Positions 37,851 through 51,400 of a DNA stretch of 64,000 nt are shown here, one piece after another. The notes beneath the pieces are model-generated. The model saw only the letters and a program-made list of their open reading frames with translations, had not been told where the DNA came from and ran no database searches. This DNA is from Struthio camelus (lineage: Eukaryota > Chordata > Aves > Struthioniformes > Struthionidae), in assembly GCF_040807025.1 (NCBI RefSeq), contig NC_090942.1, positions 39,386,911-39,450,910 of the forward strand. Reading direction: 5' to 3'. Position 1 is the first letter of the stretch; the number at the start of each line of letters is the position of its first letter. The position numbers and the translations under genes were made by a program.

Positions 37851-39034
37851 GAGCATTGCCCAAGGGCCACGGGAACAAAGTCTGCATGAAGAGCATCCAT
37901 TTGACGACATGCAGAAGAAAGAGAACATCTGCCCTGTCTGAAATAGAAGGGAAAATAATGAAAACGAGCCATTCATTTTTACTTATGTATCTGGCTGGTT
38001 TCACTTTCTAGTTTTCCTACCACAATTTTTGAGCTACAACTAATGGGAATTTTCCAATCCAAACAAAACAAGCAAACCAAACAAAACGGCTCTGCGGGGT
38101 TACTGTGACAGGCCAGGGAGGAGAGGCAGACTCGAGAAAAAGGAAGAGGGAGGCTACAAGTGCAACTCTCTTACCTGCTCTTTTGGTAGGTGATTTTAAG
38201 AGAGCTGTGATCAGGGTATCGCCCAGCGCTTGCAGAGTGGGAAGGGCTCCTCTTTACCCGGGGCAGCTACAGCCTGAACTTATCAGTACAGACATGACGG
38301 GTAACAAAAGCCGGGTCGGGAACAACTGGACTCCCCAGGTAATGCTCATCCCTTGTGAGGCTGAGAATAAATCTCTATTCTGGATCCAGCTATGCTGCTG
38401 GAAAAGACCAACACCTCCGCTGCATCCCGCTGCTTGTCATCGCCCTTCTCCCGGATGTTATCGCTGCCGGAGATCTGCGCTGGGGCCGCTCGTGCAAGTG
38501 CTCCCTAACCTCTGTCAGTCAAAGCGAGACAGCTAACATAAACAGTGCAAGCAGTGGGTTGCTGCTGGCTTCGCCCCTCCGGGGTGAGAGCTAAGAAGCA
38601 GTGACGTACAGCTGGGGGCTTCACCTCTGCAGCCAGCCCCTGTGCTCGCAAAGTGCCAGCCCGGCTATAGCCTGGACGAAACGGCACGAGCAGACCCCCA
38701 AAGCACTGTCCTGGCCTCACTGTAGTCAAGGAGAAAGGTGTCGTACCGCTGACTTCCCCATCACCACAGTGGAGAGGAGAGCTCCTCTCTGGGGAGCTTC
38801 CAGGCAGTTGAGGGCTCTCTGGGGGAAAGTCCATGGTGGGACTCCATTTGATGTCAATCAGCCCAAGGTTTCACTCAGCGAGTCAATTGCTAACACATTT
38901 TATAAAAACAGACTTAGATAAGGTTCAATAAATGTCTTTGGGTGATTTCAGATTGCCTTTTCTGTGTTTTATGAAAACGATTTGCTTTCTGAAAAAAATG
39001 TGTGTTTAAGTTTCACACCTTTTTTTGCATCATC
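37851..39034. other. Gene-free intergenic DNA
   Basis: Mixed-composition sequence, with some GC-rich stretches at 38,100-38,860. No exon, repeat family or RNA gene recognised. Confidence 0.5.
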
Positions 39035-39308
39035 TGTTGTTATTTATAGACTCTACAGATGGAAAAGATCTATTAGGTCATCTAGTGCTGCCGGCCAGCC
39101 CAGGATTGTTCTCTATCAAACATTTATTATGGGCTTGTTTAGACTAGGTTCACATGCTCCAAACAATGAGGTTTCTGCCACTTCCCAAGGGAGAATAGTC
39201 CACAGGTTAACAGCACTTGCTAGCAGGAAGTTTTTCCCTAATTTTCTTCAGCCCGTATTTTCCCTCTTCATATGTTTCTTTCTGTTTTACAATCTCATGC
39301 CTATTTGA
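39035..39308 (-). mobile_element. Old CR1-like LINE fragment
   Basis: In the plus-strand reading the order is GATGGAAAAGATCTATTAGG, TCATCTAGTGCTG, CCAGCCCAGGATTGTTCTCT, GCCACTTCCCAAGGGAGA, ATAGTCCACAGGTTAAC and TTTTTCCCTAATTTTCTTCA. This is the layout of the reverse complement of an old CR1/L3-type 3' end. The copy is more diverged than the one near 10.6 kb and lacks a clear octamer tail. It is a 5'-truncated fossil in the minus orientation; the boundaries are approximate. Confidence 0.7.
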
Positions 39309-42300
39309 TATGAGTTTTTCCTTAGCATTGCCTACCACCGTAAGCGTGGTGCTCCCTCCATGGTGCTCTAAGCTTTCCGATTGCATATGCTGCGACTGAG
39401 GCCCCTAAACCACCCTTCACGTACGTCCCTCAGGTTGCACGAATGAACAGCCTTCCTCCCCCCGCCAGCTTTCACCATTTTGACGCTCTCTCCTCTCAAC
39501 AATTATCTGGTTTGTACATAACTTTCTTTTAATGACCTGCCTGGAATACAAAAATGATATCACAGGTGTGATCATACAAGCAAAGAATTATTTTCTCCAC
39601 TGGTATGCTGCCTCTTTAAATACAAACCAAAGGGAGTTTTGCCATCGTAACGCACAATAGATTCACATCTCATTTACTGCCAACTGTCTCCGCAAAGTGT
39701 CTCTTGATGTTCCTGTTTTCTGTATTTCTGCAGCCTATCGAATGTGCTTCGGATTATTTCTGCCCACATACAGTTTCTTGGGTTTTTCCAACTCACTGTA
39801 GCTTATAATTTTTAAATTTTAAAAATAAAAATCAAGTCGTCTTTTAATTATTTTCTTTATTCTCAATAACAAACAGTAACCTGGGAAGCAAATGAACCTT
39901 CTGTAGATAAAACGAGAAGTATATAAATATAATGACAGGCCTAACAGAGTAACTTCCTTTTTTGTCATATTTGTCATGTAGTAAACTAATAAGACAGATT
40001 CTATTAAAAAAGTCATTCAGAGTGCCAGATTTTAGAAGTTAACACTTATGTTACAGAAAGCAGTTCTAAGTGAGAATGAAATAGAAATAAGAGTGGAAGG
40101 AAAATTAAGCATTTCTGTATCAAATTAAAATACAATTACTTAGTCAGCGCTGAATAACCCATCAGTTTGCATGAAACACATTGCACATGTTCATGTAAGA
40201 AAAATATACAGAAGAAAAACATAAAGAAATTATTTTCTTTACCCATTTCACAACAAATTATTCCGAGCTCTGCAGCTCACTAGTGCTGTTTATAATGGAA
40301 AGTAATACAAAGTGAAAGCTGGCAAACGGAAAATACAGGGAAATCAAGACAAAAGCTAGACCAATAACCACAAATGGAAGGGATCATCTTGTCAATTGAG
40401 AAGAAAGATGAGGAATATGAATACCAGTTTTTCCCTAAACCCTGAATGCTGATGGCTCCATCATGCTTTAATTTTCTACCCCTCTATATGCCCTCCTCTG
40501 CAAACTTCCCACATACTTTCACTTAATTTCAGAGTGTGGTCCCTCTCTGAAGTGGCACTGTAAGCATTTCATTGTGGGGTTCCACATTTAACGTTTGTCA
40601 GTGATTTTCAAATCGAAACTGTGCATTTAACAAGTAACGAGCAGATTTCTTTTTGTTTGTTTCTGGAAGACCTCTGCAATACGGGACTCGGTGGAGAGTT
40701 CCCCGACAGAGGAAGAGCTGGATTAGGATCCGGCTGCAGTAAAGCCTGGAGAGCACCAGGGCTGGACAGGTTTGGGCTCTGTACTGCCAACCTGTGACTC
40801 TTCCTGACGGCCCCTTTCCATGAGGCGGTCACCTATGGAGCTCTGCTGGCAGCGTGGTGGTTTCAGCACTCTCTAATCCACTTTCATGCAAAATCTACCA
40901 GGTTAGTTTAGACAATTTAAATTGAATTAGCCCTGCTGCTGTTGCCTAAAGTAGATTAGGAGATGCTTATATCATTTCTCCAGCCAGCGAGAGCTAGCAG
41001 CGAGCAGCTAGGGAACAGTAGCCTTCTTGGCAGGCACAGCTAAATCTAGAAGTCACCACTCTACAGCCTGATTGTCTAGAATTGCCTTACTGAGAGATGG
41101 CAACACCTAGCTGGACGGCCCTTCTCCCTTTTCCTCTTTATTTATATAATATAACTTTCCTCGTGCCTGAGCAATTCCAGAACTTCAGGAAATATTCTAG
41201 ACCTCAGTGACAGGAACAGATTTGGAGAAGAATCAGGAAACCAAATCTTGGAGAAAGAATGACGCATGGACTATAGCCATCTATTTAGTAGAGCTACACT
41301 GCGTAAGACCTATCAATTGAATTAGTGATACTTTCCATTGGGACAATAGCACTCAGCTCTGCCCAGCTTTCGGCTAACTGGCATCCTGACTTTTCTCCAA
41401 GACAAACAGTTATTCTGAGCACAGAGAGGAAAGGGAGAACTGAGTTCACAGCACGGAGAAAAGGGGAGGTATGGGCAGAGAAATAAGGGGCCCAGAGAAA
41501 GCTCTTTTGTGAGGGCATCACATTGCATTTCTGCTACAGGTGTCTGCAAGGCAAAATGACCCATGCTTGTCCCAGTTCAGCCACTCAAGAATTTGCTCCT
41601 ATGAGTTCAATTTAAACACATGCTTTCATATCTCACTGATCGAAGTCACAACCCTGCAAGTACTTCTGGGGTTAGTCATTATATAAAATAAAGTGCATTC
41701 CCAAGCTTTACAGGGTCAGGGTTTAGGATGGACTTGTGCTTGTGCTTTGCTGAACCAGAACAATAGCAGCATTACATTTCATAGCATTAGATAATAAGAC
41801 ATTGAATAGTGTGATGCAGAAATTAAACATGAGAAAGGAACTGAAAAGCTCTACCTCTCTAATAAGGAGTTGTGCTACTAGTATTAAGGTAGATGCTTCC
41901 ACCTAGTGACTTATAGCAGTAGCTTATGTATTTTTAGAAGGCTGGACAGATAGCTGCAGCGGAAAATAAAAGTTTAGAAAAAACAGCATTCATCACACGT
42001 GGTCAGAAAGAGACATGGAAACTTATTTTACAAAGGGGGCAAAAAGTCTCCATATTGAAACATCAGCAATACTTAGAGCATCCTTCCCACGAGCAATGCG
42101 AGCTCAGTGCACGGCACCCTGATTCACCTTCAGATGAGTGTCCACCCAGCAGAAATGTATTTCTGACTGTGTTAATGATAATCCTGCCCCCTCCAAGCCA
42201 GCATATGGCAGATCAGGAGGCACATCTCCCAGCAAAGGGAGGTGTTTCTGATGTCCTAGCAGTAGCGAGGTCACTGCAGTGGTGACTCCATCAAAAGTAT

Positions 42301-43622
42301 TGCTTTTCCTTCATTTTTAAAATGTGAGAGTGATGTTTGCTTTTATTCTTCAGTAGTGCAAATGCACATGTGTTAGGTCAGACCTGCTAGTGTATTAGCA
42401 GCAGCAGCTTCAGAGCCCAATGCTGTTCTCCTCCTCCTCCAAGCTGGAAACGCTCAGACTCCTGAGAGTTTATACACACCTGCACGTGCAAAAGTTACTG
42501 ACTCGAGCCCTTGCAGCAACACTCAACAAAAGGCAAACTGCAAAAAAGAGGACTGGTGACTGTTCAGCTTCAGGACTCCAGACTTCAGCAGGGATCCTTA
42601 GGCTTTAGTGACTCTCCACAGTAAATGGGGAGCAATAAGTAGCTCTGAATAGGACACAGTTCAGCTGCTGATCAGGCAGCTCTCTAAAATCAAGGTCTCT
42701 TGATGCTCCACATCAAGATATGTCCTGAATCTTATCCCTCCCTGGAAGTGGCACTGCCAGGAGGTGTCTCCTCATCTAATATCCACAGCCCCAAAAGCTC
42801 TCTAGAAGGCTGGCTGTTCCACGCATCCTTCCTCCGGAAAAACTAAACTCTCTTGTCTTTTCAGATACAGCCAGAGGAGCAGCCCCATTAATGCAAGAGT
42901 TTAGAGGTTAATGCATTGAGCTAGGGAAAGCAAGGCACAAACTCTGCTTGTAGGGAGTCAAGCTCTTCCATCCCAGCACCCTACGGACTCCGCTACCAAG
43001 TTGTGGACTGTAGAGGTTGGGGAGGGAGGAAGGGAGGGAGAGGGGAAACAGTGGGAGGGGGACATTAGGCACACAAACATGAGAGGTCTAATCTAAGTTG
43101 TTCACCTTAGGCTTTCATTGTAGCTAATGGACAGACGTTGGGAGAGGACAATGCATTAGTAGATGCAGAGACAGTTAACAGAAGTTGGACAAAACGTCCC
43201 CTTGAGCTGTCCGCTGTTTCTTCCATTCATTGAATAGGGAGCTAAGTGCAAGCAACTTTAAGGTGTCTAACATAAAGAACCTAAAGTAGTAGTAAATGAA
43301 CGCCGCTGGTTTTCTGACTGGGCTTAAGGATGCGCCTTAAGGATATGAGGTTTTGAATCGCTTTGAAGTTAGGCAAATAGCTGTGGGTTTAGCTGACTTG
43401 GGACCTAAAACAGGAACTGCACGGCATCGACAGTAGGACTGCCAGCTCCCATGGGCAAGAAATCGATAGTGGCAAAGAAAACAGCTGAAATTTGTTTTAA
43501 AAAATTTAAAGCTCCAAGTTAGTGAAAAGTATGACAGTTTTTAAGAAGGAAACAGATTTACTCGTTTTGGTAGCTGCCATGTAATCAGTACATCACTTCA
43601 CTTCACAGGAACTTGAGGAATA

Positions 43623-43660
43623 CAGCTAATTCCCTGTTGGAATAGAGCTAATTCCCTGTT
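43623..43660. repeat. Short direct repeat, two copies
   Basis: AGCTAATTCCCTGTT occurs twice with a period of about 22 bp. It is a local slippage-type duplication with no associated gene. Confidence 0.75.
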
Positions 43661-44350
43661 AAAAGGTCATGGTATACTTTCACCTTTTTAGTGTATCCTT
43701 ATTCTCTTATTGTATAGCTGTAATCATTACAAGGTTAATGCTTTTGCTGGTACGTTCTCTCTCATTTATGGTTTACTGAATTGACCTATATATTAACCTC
43801 TTCTGGTTGCTAAGTCACTGCTCTAGTTCTAGCTGAGGTTTGAAATGACCTAAAATGTGTTACTACATGGCAGCTTTTAGCCATTTCATGTAAATGAAAT
43901 GCTGGTCTTACTCCAGCACTAGTGTCAAGTTGTCTCAAAATGTAAAAAAAACACATTACCATCAAGCACATAGAATGTAGAAAAATTGTTTGTCATTAAG
44001 AGTCTTACTAATAACTTTAATTACAGCTGGAAAACATAGGAAACAAAATTCTTCTACCAACCATGGAGATAAACAAGGAGTCCGGTGATCACCTCTCCCC
44101 ATCTAACACCTTTAATGATCACAGCCCCTGCAAGTTACTCACCAGTTGCAAAGCCAGTCTCATCCCATCAGGAGCAGTTCAAGTCACGCAGCCAGCTCCT
44201 GAGGAAAATGGGAAACACTTTTGCAAAGCTCTTGTTCTCCTAGATTTATATTGTACTCTAATTTTATCTACAGTCAATGAAATTTCTATACTTTATTAAA
44301 GATAAATATTTGAATTTATAATATTTGAATTTAAATGTTATTACTGCTAT

Positions 44351-44398
44351 GCATGTATCTATATACATGCATGCATTCATGTATGCTTAGGCATACAT
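44351..44398. repeat. Two adjacent short hairpins
   Basis: GCATGTAT-CTAT-ATACATGC (44,351-44,370) is followed by ATGTATGC-TTAG-GCATACAT (44,379-44,398). Each has perfect 8-bp arms and a 4-nt loop, and the arm sequences are related. They probably derive from an ATGC/TATG-rich low-complexity tract. No terminator or RNA gene is implied. Confidence 0.7.
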
Positions 44399-47209
44399 AT
44401 GTTAAATTTTGATTCCTATACGTTATAATCGATTAAAACATTGCAGAATTTATTGAAGTGCAGAAGAGGTCTTCTTTTTCCCTTCTCTTACCCTGACAGC
44501 TTCTCTCTCACCTGCATGGTTTGTTTGAATGATATTTACAACAGAGTTGTTTTTGATCTGATACAGCTTCAGTGAATTTACAGCTCTCCCTACCCCACTG
44601 TAACCAAAACTGACATGAACCAGAAGAATCTGCAGTTTTATTTTGGGCTTTATAGGTTTTCCCTCACTCCCTTTTCTCAGGACTGGCTAGCAGCTAAAGA
44701 AGAACTGAGGATCCTACAATGACAGATAGCTTGTGGTCTAGAGCACTTGCAAGCACTACATGAATTGCTCCTTTGATCAAAAATAGAGGCAATTTCCACC
44801 AGCTAATAATCATTTTGTGAAGAAAAGAATTTAAACAATAGAAATGTTTGTTTACAGAAAAATTGCAATCTTTCCCTGTATGTAATTAACAGTTACAGTG
44901 TTCATAAATAACATATGCTGCATGCAATCAATAGCCTTACTATTTTAGATGCACTGCTATATTTTCCAAGAATTTATAGGATTTTGGAAAGGGAAGATCA
45001 GCATTTCCTCTTTTTTGAGGCAAACATAAGTTTCCGTTCCTGTTATGATTTTCTCCTTATAATTGCATGTGAATATGAAACTACTTGCCTAAGTGCTCTG
45101 AATGGCTCAGAGGAAAGATAAATAGGATTTAGATTTTGCCCTACTAAGAGGAAAGCTATTCAGGCATTCACCTGATAATTAAAGTTACTTTAAGGTAAGC
45201 TACTTTGTAGCTACAATCAAATATAAAATCGCTCTTAATGGTTTGTTTTGCTTTTAATCTTCCCATAGATATTTTTACACAGTAATACATTTTTGCTGAC
45301 TGCAAACAAACACAATTCTATTGCAAAAGCAATTGCAATAGCACCACAAAATTAACTGAACGTTTATGTCATGTGAGCAATGTGTTCCTTTTCATCAGGT
45401 TTTAAGATGTTGCAAATTTAGCTTCACTGAAGTACATGAATGAAACTCGCAGGAATTGCACTCCCACTAAGTCATACTAGAATCCAATGCAAGCTCTTTT
45501 TCAGAACGTATCCAGATTTATTAGCAGTCACCAGATGGGATCCCAGTGTAACCTCAGGGAAGAGAACTAATGGCTTTCCCATCGAGTCATATTTGGATAT
45601 GATCCAGTCACTGTTAACATATTCAAATTCATTAGGAGCCACTGAATCCAAACCCTGTATAATACAAAAAAGATACTTGGGAAAGAGCATTTTAGAAATT
45701 ATTTAATTTCCTTCTCTTGGCAAATTCACGTTACATCTAGAGTGAATGAAAGCTGCGGGTCCTCTGTTTCTCATGCAACAGTCTCTAAAGATATCAGGGT
45801 AGACCACAAGCTGTATTCGTTGGTTTGCATTTTTGTGTTAGTGAGGTTTAAAACAGAAATAAGAAGGTCCTAAAATGTACAGGTTGTAAGCGGGCGAGGA
45901 CATAATCTAAAATCCTTTTGTTTCAAACTTATCTAGAAATTTAATTTTCATTTCTAAAAGTTTTGCAAAAAGCTTTTAAGTACATTTTCGTTAAAGAACA
46001 ACAAATGAAAACAAATCTAGAGATTGTTTGTTTGATTTTAAGCTGTAATCTTTGTTTCCAAGCAAATCAATAGCGAAATGCCCCTTAATTGAAATGTTGC
46101 AAATTTAGACACAACATAAATTAAATTTATTTATATAGATTTATACAAATTAAAACTCTCTCTCTCTTATAATTATTTCCAAGGATGAATCTGTTTCTCC
46201 AACTTAAGCAGCTTTTATTTTCTTACATTTAATTTAATATTCTTCATTTTTAAACAGTAATCCATAAATTAGTTGAACTGTATCACTATTTTTGTTTTTT
46301 TTTAGTTATTGATGTTTAGATAAGGGAATCTTGTTTTCTAGTTCTTTATTAAAGAGTGAATCTTGCACAATGATTACCTCTAATTTTATATTATCTTATT
46401 TGGATGTTACTGCTGAAATTTTTAAAATTTTTCTCAGCTTCAACAACTGTTGCAGGAATGCAGGCTTTTGTGGTGAGAGGGTTTTTTTGGTATAGGAATA
46501 ACAGAATTGTTTTCTCTGCATTACTAAATGTAGACATACATTTTTTTAAGAATGCATAAAAGACAATTTTTGTAGTTTTAAACAAACTCTAACCTAACAA
46601 AAGTAGTTATCCTTTTTTGGTGCTTCTTAAAGGCTATTTTTGAAATTAAAAAAAAAGGCATTTCTTTTTTTACCATGTAAAACTGCTGTTTTAAATTATT
46701 GCACATCATTACATTTGGACAATGAAAACAACACAGGCATTTTTACTTGTCTCTGCTCAACTTCACTTTTTGGTTTCCGTGCCACAGTACCTGACTTGAA
46801 ATCACCACGTGGAGATTTTAAAATCCACATAAAACAAGAAAATAATATAGAACCACTGTATTTCCCCTGAGTTTCTGAAATTTTCATTAAAAATTTCAGC
46901 TGACTGAGAAGAGGCTTTGCAAGAACCTTCTTTCAGAAAACAAACCACTATATATATCAAGAAGGAGTTATGGGTCCCTTTACGTTCTTCTCTCAGAAAG
47001 TGATATGCGTAAGAAAAACAAAAAAAAAGAGAGAGAGAGAAAGGATTTGATTTGGGAAGCATTCCCACCCGGTAGCAGTTTTAGCATATTTTTAGAGGAT
47101 GTCTGAATATCAGTAACCATGTTAAGTGATTTCACACTTTTAAACGACACTCCTTACTGGCACAAAATATCTTAAAACAACTCCAGCACTTTTTCTGACA
47201 GCTGGGAAA

Positions 47210-47720
47210 ACGGTGACCTAAAAGCGCTCGGAGCCGCAACAGCAAAACCCACGGAGCGTTTCGCAAAACTTCCCCCCAGCGTTTGGCGTTTTCCTGCGGC
47301 TGAGCAGCGCGCTGCCCGAAAGCTAGGGTCTGCCACAGGCGCACAGAGCTTACGGGCTCCTGCAGCCGCCGCTTCTCGCAGCGACACCCGAACTAAGAAA
47401 AGAAATTAATAAATAATATTTATTATTGACAATAGTGCAGGGTAATAGACGCTTGAGGGGTTGGCGGGCGCCGCCGGGGCAGGCTCGGCGCAGCCGCCCG
47501 CGCCCCCTGCCGGCGCCCGGGCTCGCCGCAGCCGGGGCCGCTCCGCTCCGCTCCGCTCCGCTCCGCTCCGCGCCCGCCGGGAGGGCAGCGCGGCCGCGGC
47601 GGGACGCTCCCTCTTCGCAGCGTCTTCGGCAGAGTACCCAGGCACGGCCTGGGGAGGGAGGACAGGGACGGTCTGACGAGGAAACGGGCCGAAGCTACTA
47701 GCCCGTGTTATCCGTGTCAC
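47210..47720. promoter_or_regulatory. Orphan CpG island with CTCF-like site
   Basis: This is a strongly CpG-rich block flanked by AT-rich DNA about 7 kb downstream of the LLPH 3' end. It contains five-plus tandem copies of the pentamer CCGCT (about 47,540-47,570). It also contains GCGCCCCCTG (47,500-47,509), whose reverse complement CAGGGGGCGC matches the CTCF core. No coding exon is recognised; arginine/alanine/proline-rich open frames on both strands are products of GC content. Likely roles are the promoter of an unannotated lncRNA or a boundary element between LLPH-TMBIM4 and the neighbouring desert. Confidence 0.55.
47540..47570. repeat. CCGCT pentanucleotide microsatellite
   Basis: Perfect tandem CCGCT units form the centre of the CpG island. 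The copy number is likely to vary between individuals. Confidence 0.85.
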
Positions 47721-48116
47721 TGCTGCGTTTCAACCTCTCGCTTAGGGGATGGTGCTAAGCGATTCAGTTCTTGCAGAAGTCCGTCACCACTGCTGGGAGT
47801 ATTTGTTAGGAGCTTGCTGGGGAGTTAGACAAAAAGCTTCCGTTCCACAGGGAAAAAAAATGATTTCTTCCAACTCTAGCATAGCAGAGGATGAAATTCT
47901 GGAGCGGAGCTCTGATCCCATGGGTTAAGAAAACATGCATTGGTTGCTAGCACCATACTGGTTAGCTCAGGGAGCAGGACTGAAAACAATCTTTATAACA
48001 ATCATTCTAAAATAGTGGACGTTTTAAGGGCCTAGCTGATTACTATTCATTTTAAACATCGAGTAAAATAATAAGAAATGTCTTTAACAGAGACAGATAA
48101 AAATGTAAGTTCAGAC

Positions 48117-48166
48117 GTGTGTGTGTGTGTGTGTGTATAAGTGTATACACTTATACACACACACAC
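48117..48166. repeat. GT/AC microsatellite forming a 42-bp palindrome
   Basis: A (GT)n run passes into ATAAGTGTATACACTTAT and then (AC)n. Positions 48,125-48,166 form a perfect palindrome centred on GTGTATACAC. Such a tract can extrude a cruciform or adopt Z-form DNA and is likely to be length-unstable. Confidence 0.9.
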
Positions 48167-48479
48167 CATATCCTATATTGGAGCAATGGTTCCTAAAGTT
48201 CTTGGGTCAACAGAACAACCCGTAATCTTCCTCAGGAATCGTCTTACATCCTTGTCTTATACTCAAAGAATTTATTGATTTTACTGATCAACATAGCAAT
48301 CTTCAAGGCTAGGATGAGCAGTCCAGGCAACTACTTGCATATGGACATAGTTTGGTAGCAGTTGCTCTAGAATAAACTTATATAATCTTGCGCCATTTTC
48401 ACAAGAACTTATACAAGCCTAAGAACATTTAGGAGAGGAAAAAATAGCCAAAAGGTCAGAAGGCACTAGGTTTGGGCTT

Positions 48480-48496
48480 GGGGGGGGGGGGGGGGG
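48480..48496. repeat. Poly-G tract
   Basis: A run of 17 uninterrupted G is followed by CAGGGGG. It is likely polymorphic, error-prone in sequencing and able to form G-quadruplex. Confidence 0.95.
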
Positions 48497-51400
48497 CAGG
48501 GGGTCAGTTTGCAGCTCCACCACCAGCTTCCTCTATCATCTGGTGTGCTCTGGTCTCCAGCTCCCTCCTGTGTGTCTTCTGACAATACCACCCTCCAGGG
48601 GCAGCATGAAGTTAAGAAGAAGAAAGGGGGATCAGGGCATTCTTAATTACATCTCATGAGCACTTTTTATGCTTAAACATATTTTAGAATATAGTCTGCA
48701 TAATTACATGAAGTAGCTTGAATTTTGCAACAGCAGTAGTGATCGTGACCTAAACTTGAGACCATGAGCAAGTTGTTGACACACAGCCCTCCCTCTAAAC
48801 TTTCATAAAAATCCTTTGTATTCACTTGTGAGACAAATTGTGGCTCTGATCCACTCTATGGTGATTTCTCTCAAGTTTTGCAGACGCAATACTGACAGAA
48901 ATCAACAGTAATGCTTATAGCGGTAGGCAACCAATAGATTTAAGAAGTTACATTTTGTACAATGTATGTTCCACTTTGCCAAAGCTCAATTTACAGAATG
49001 TCTGTTGTCACAGCAGTTTAAAGACTCAAGGTAGGATGGCATATCTCTTGCACCTATACATTATGAATTTAGCAACTTCCAAAAAAGACATTACACATGT
49101 TCAAAACATCATCTACAGATATGTGATGGAGGGTTAGTTGGATGGGTTGAACGAGCAGTGCTGAGAGACAAGAAATGTCCTTTTGCTTTCTGAAATACTG
49201 TCCCAAAATCAAAATTCCTGGTTAAAGGAAGTAGTTTAAAAATGCTGTAAAATCCACATGCACACTTTGGCAGCCTTGCAAGAAAGTTAACTGCGATTAG
49301 AAAAAAAAGGTGAAAAATAAGTTTAGCAAACCAGTATGCAATTCATAATCTTCATAATCTCCTAAACAGTTGCCTAGATTGCAATCGCAAAACAGGGAGT
49401 CACTGATTGTTTGCTCTCAATATACAAACCCTTGATAAACAATCCTCCTCAGGCAACCTTGCACAAGGCTCTTGATACACAGTCCTCCACCTCCATACCA
49501 TGCACTGTACCTAACATTTCAGACCTTTCATATCTATATATGGGTGTCAACATTTAGAGAACTGTGACAGTGATGTTAAAGAGAATGGGAAAAATGCAAA
49601 AGTCATCCTCATCCCATTCTGTCTTTCCCTTCCCTTTGAACACTCTTGCTATTGACAAGGGAAAATGGCAATCAGAACAACCAAGGAGCACCATGAGGAA
49701 AGCGACGCGGTGGGAAGGGGGGGAAGTGTCACAACTGTGCAGTGTTTACTGAAATCAATAAAATTGTCAGTTCTCTCACTTCTCTCTCTGAGAGAGGGAG
49801 GAGAAGGAAAAAAAGGAGAGAGAGAGATTCCCGGTATCTGTTTCTCCCAAAGCAGTAAATAATTAATTGGATAGGACTGTGTGGCTGGAGAAGGGAGGGG
49901 GAAGAGCTGAAGAGCAGAAGAGCCTCTCTCTGCAGCAGCGAGCTATCAGATGGCTCAGTCCTCCCCTGGAACCTCACCCTTAGGTTAGTTTAAATTGATG
50001 GCAAAACCCTGGCCTCAGCTGAAGAGAGCAATTGCATAGCTATTGTTTGAGGCTCTGATAGCCTCACAACTGCCGTAACTGAATTAAGACCACGGCACTT
50101 AGAAGAACAGATTGCTTTGCACCTCTCAGATTTCCACAACGCTATGGCTGCAGTTCTATAATCATTAACACCAAATTAGTTCAAACTACAAAGCTTATAC
50201 AAATCAGACATCTAAATTCCATCAAATTCAGTAGAACCCATGAGACAGTTCAGGCTGCAGGAGGAAAAGTTAACAGGCAGTACCGTATCTGGACTAAAGC
50301 CTAGAAAAAATGAGGCCCACTCTTCTTAAAAAGACAGCGAGAGCACTTATTAGAGCAGCATTTTGCATCATGTGACCATTAAATTTTTCTTCCAATACTA
50401 GACACCCCCAAAACAGATTTTTATTCTATTATAAAACTTAAGTTTCAGCCACAGATAAAGCCGCAGATGAAGTAAAGGGAAAGAATCTGTTAAAGATTGT
50501 AGCTGATTACATGCACAAAACAAGCACAAAAAGCACCGTAGGAAAGAACACTGACCTCAATTATTCTATTTTTACAACCTCCCTTATAAAACTTTCACCT
50601 TAACCATCCAATAAACCTTCAAGACCACTATGCAATGCATTCTTTCTCCACTTAATCTCCAGAACCTCTCTCTGTCTTCAAAATGCTGTATTGCTTGGTG
50701 GCTGCATTAAGAGACATTAGTTCAACAGGGGAAAAGGTGGCACATGAGAAGACAGCTCAACAGGCAGTTCTTTGTACCGTTCTCTCACCGCAGTCCCACC
50801 CTCACCAGCCATTTGTTCCCAGTCTTGTATTGCCTCCTATTGACAAGGTTTGTTGCACAGCAAGGCTGTAAAGTGATGTAGCTGAAAAAAAGGGGGGAAA
50901 AGAGCAATATTTTCAGTTTACTTCATCTAGATCAGTTCCTCAACCCTTTGACTATACAATACAGAAAAGCAGGCATCACAGAGCAGGAATGATTTAACAG
51001 AAAAGCCCAGGAACTGCACTAACAACACTACCACTAACACAACGTGAGGCATCTACAATAACTCGCTTAAAAACCAAGCCCTGTATATTGTGTCAGAAAA
51101 TGCAGAGGATGTCTTGTCAGGAAACTGTCAACAATCTGTGAACGTTTAGCAGTTTGCTAATGCAGTTTTTGTACTGTACACACATACACATTTTATTCAT
51201 ATAAACCTTTTCCCCCAAAATGTCAATATTTAACTCTTTTAGTTCTGACATTTGCATGCGCAGTTCAAAACTGCCTATTCTGTTTCCCTTACCTTTCCTA
51301 GCTCCATGAAAGATAGTTACCACAGCACATCGCAGGTAGGTGCCAGTTAAAGCAGTAAGAAATTGTAACAAAGCAGTTCCATTATAGTGCAGATAGGCAC

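Larger units (their letters stand above)
39309..47209. other. Gene-free intergenic DNA
   Basis: No exon supported. Items noted are possible old repeat sequence at 41,610-41,725, a G/GA-rich stretch at 43,020-43,070, and a direct repeat at 43,623-43,660. Two short hairpins lie at 44,351-44,398, a candidate conserved AT-rich block at 45,930-46,110, and a small near-palindrome around CCACGTGG at about 46,806. A GA microsatellite is at about 47,028-47,041. Confidence 0.5.

Noticed and set aside
47406..47720. Alanine/arginine/proline-rich open frames in the 47-kb CpG island
   Set aside because: They are driven by the CCGCT pentamer and GC content. There is no family similarity.
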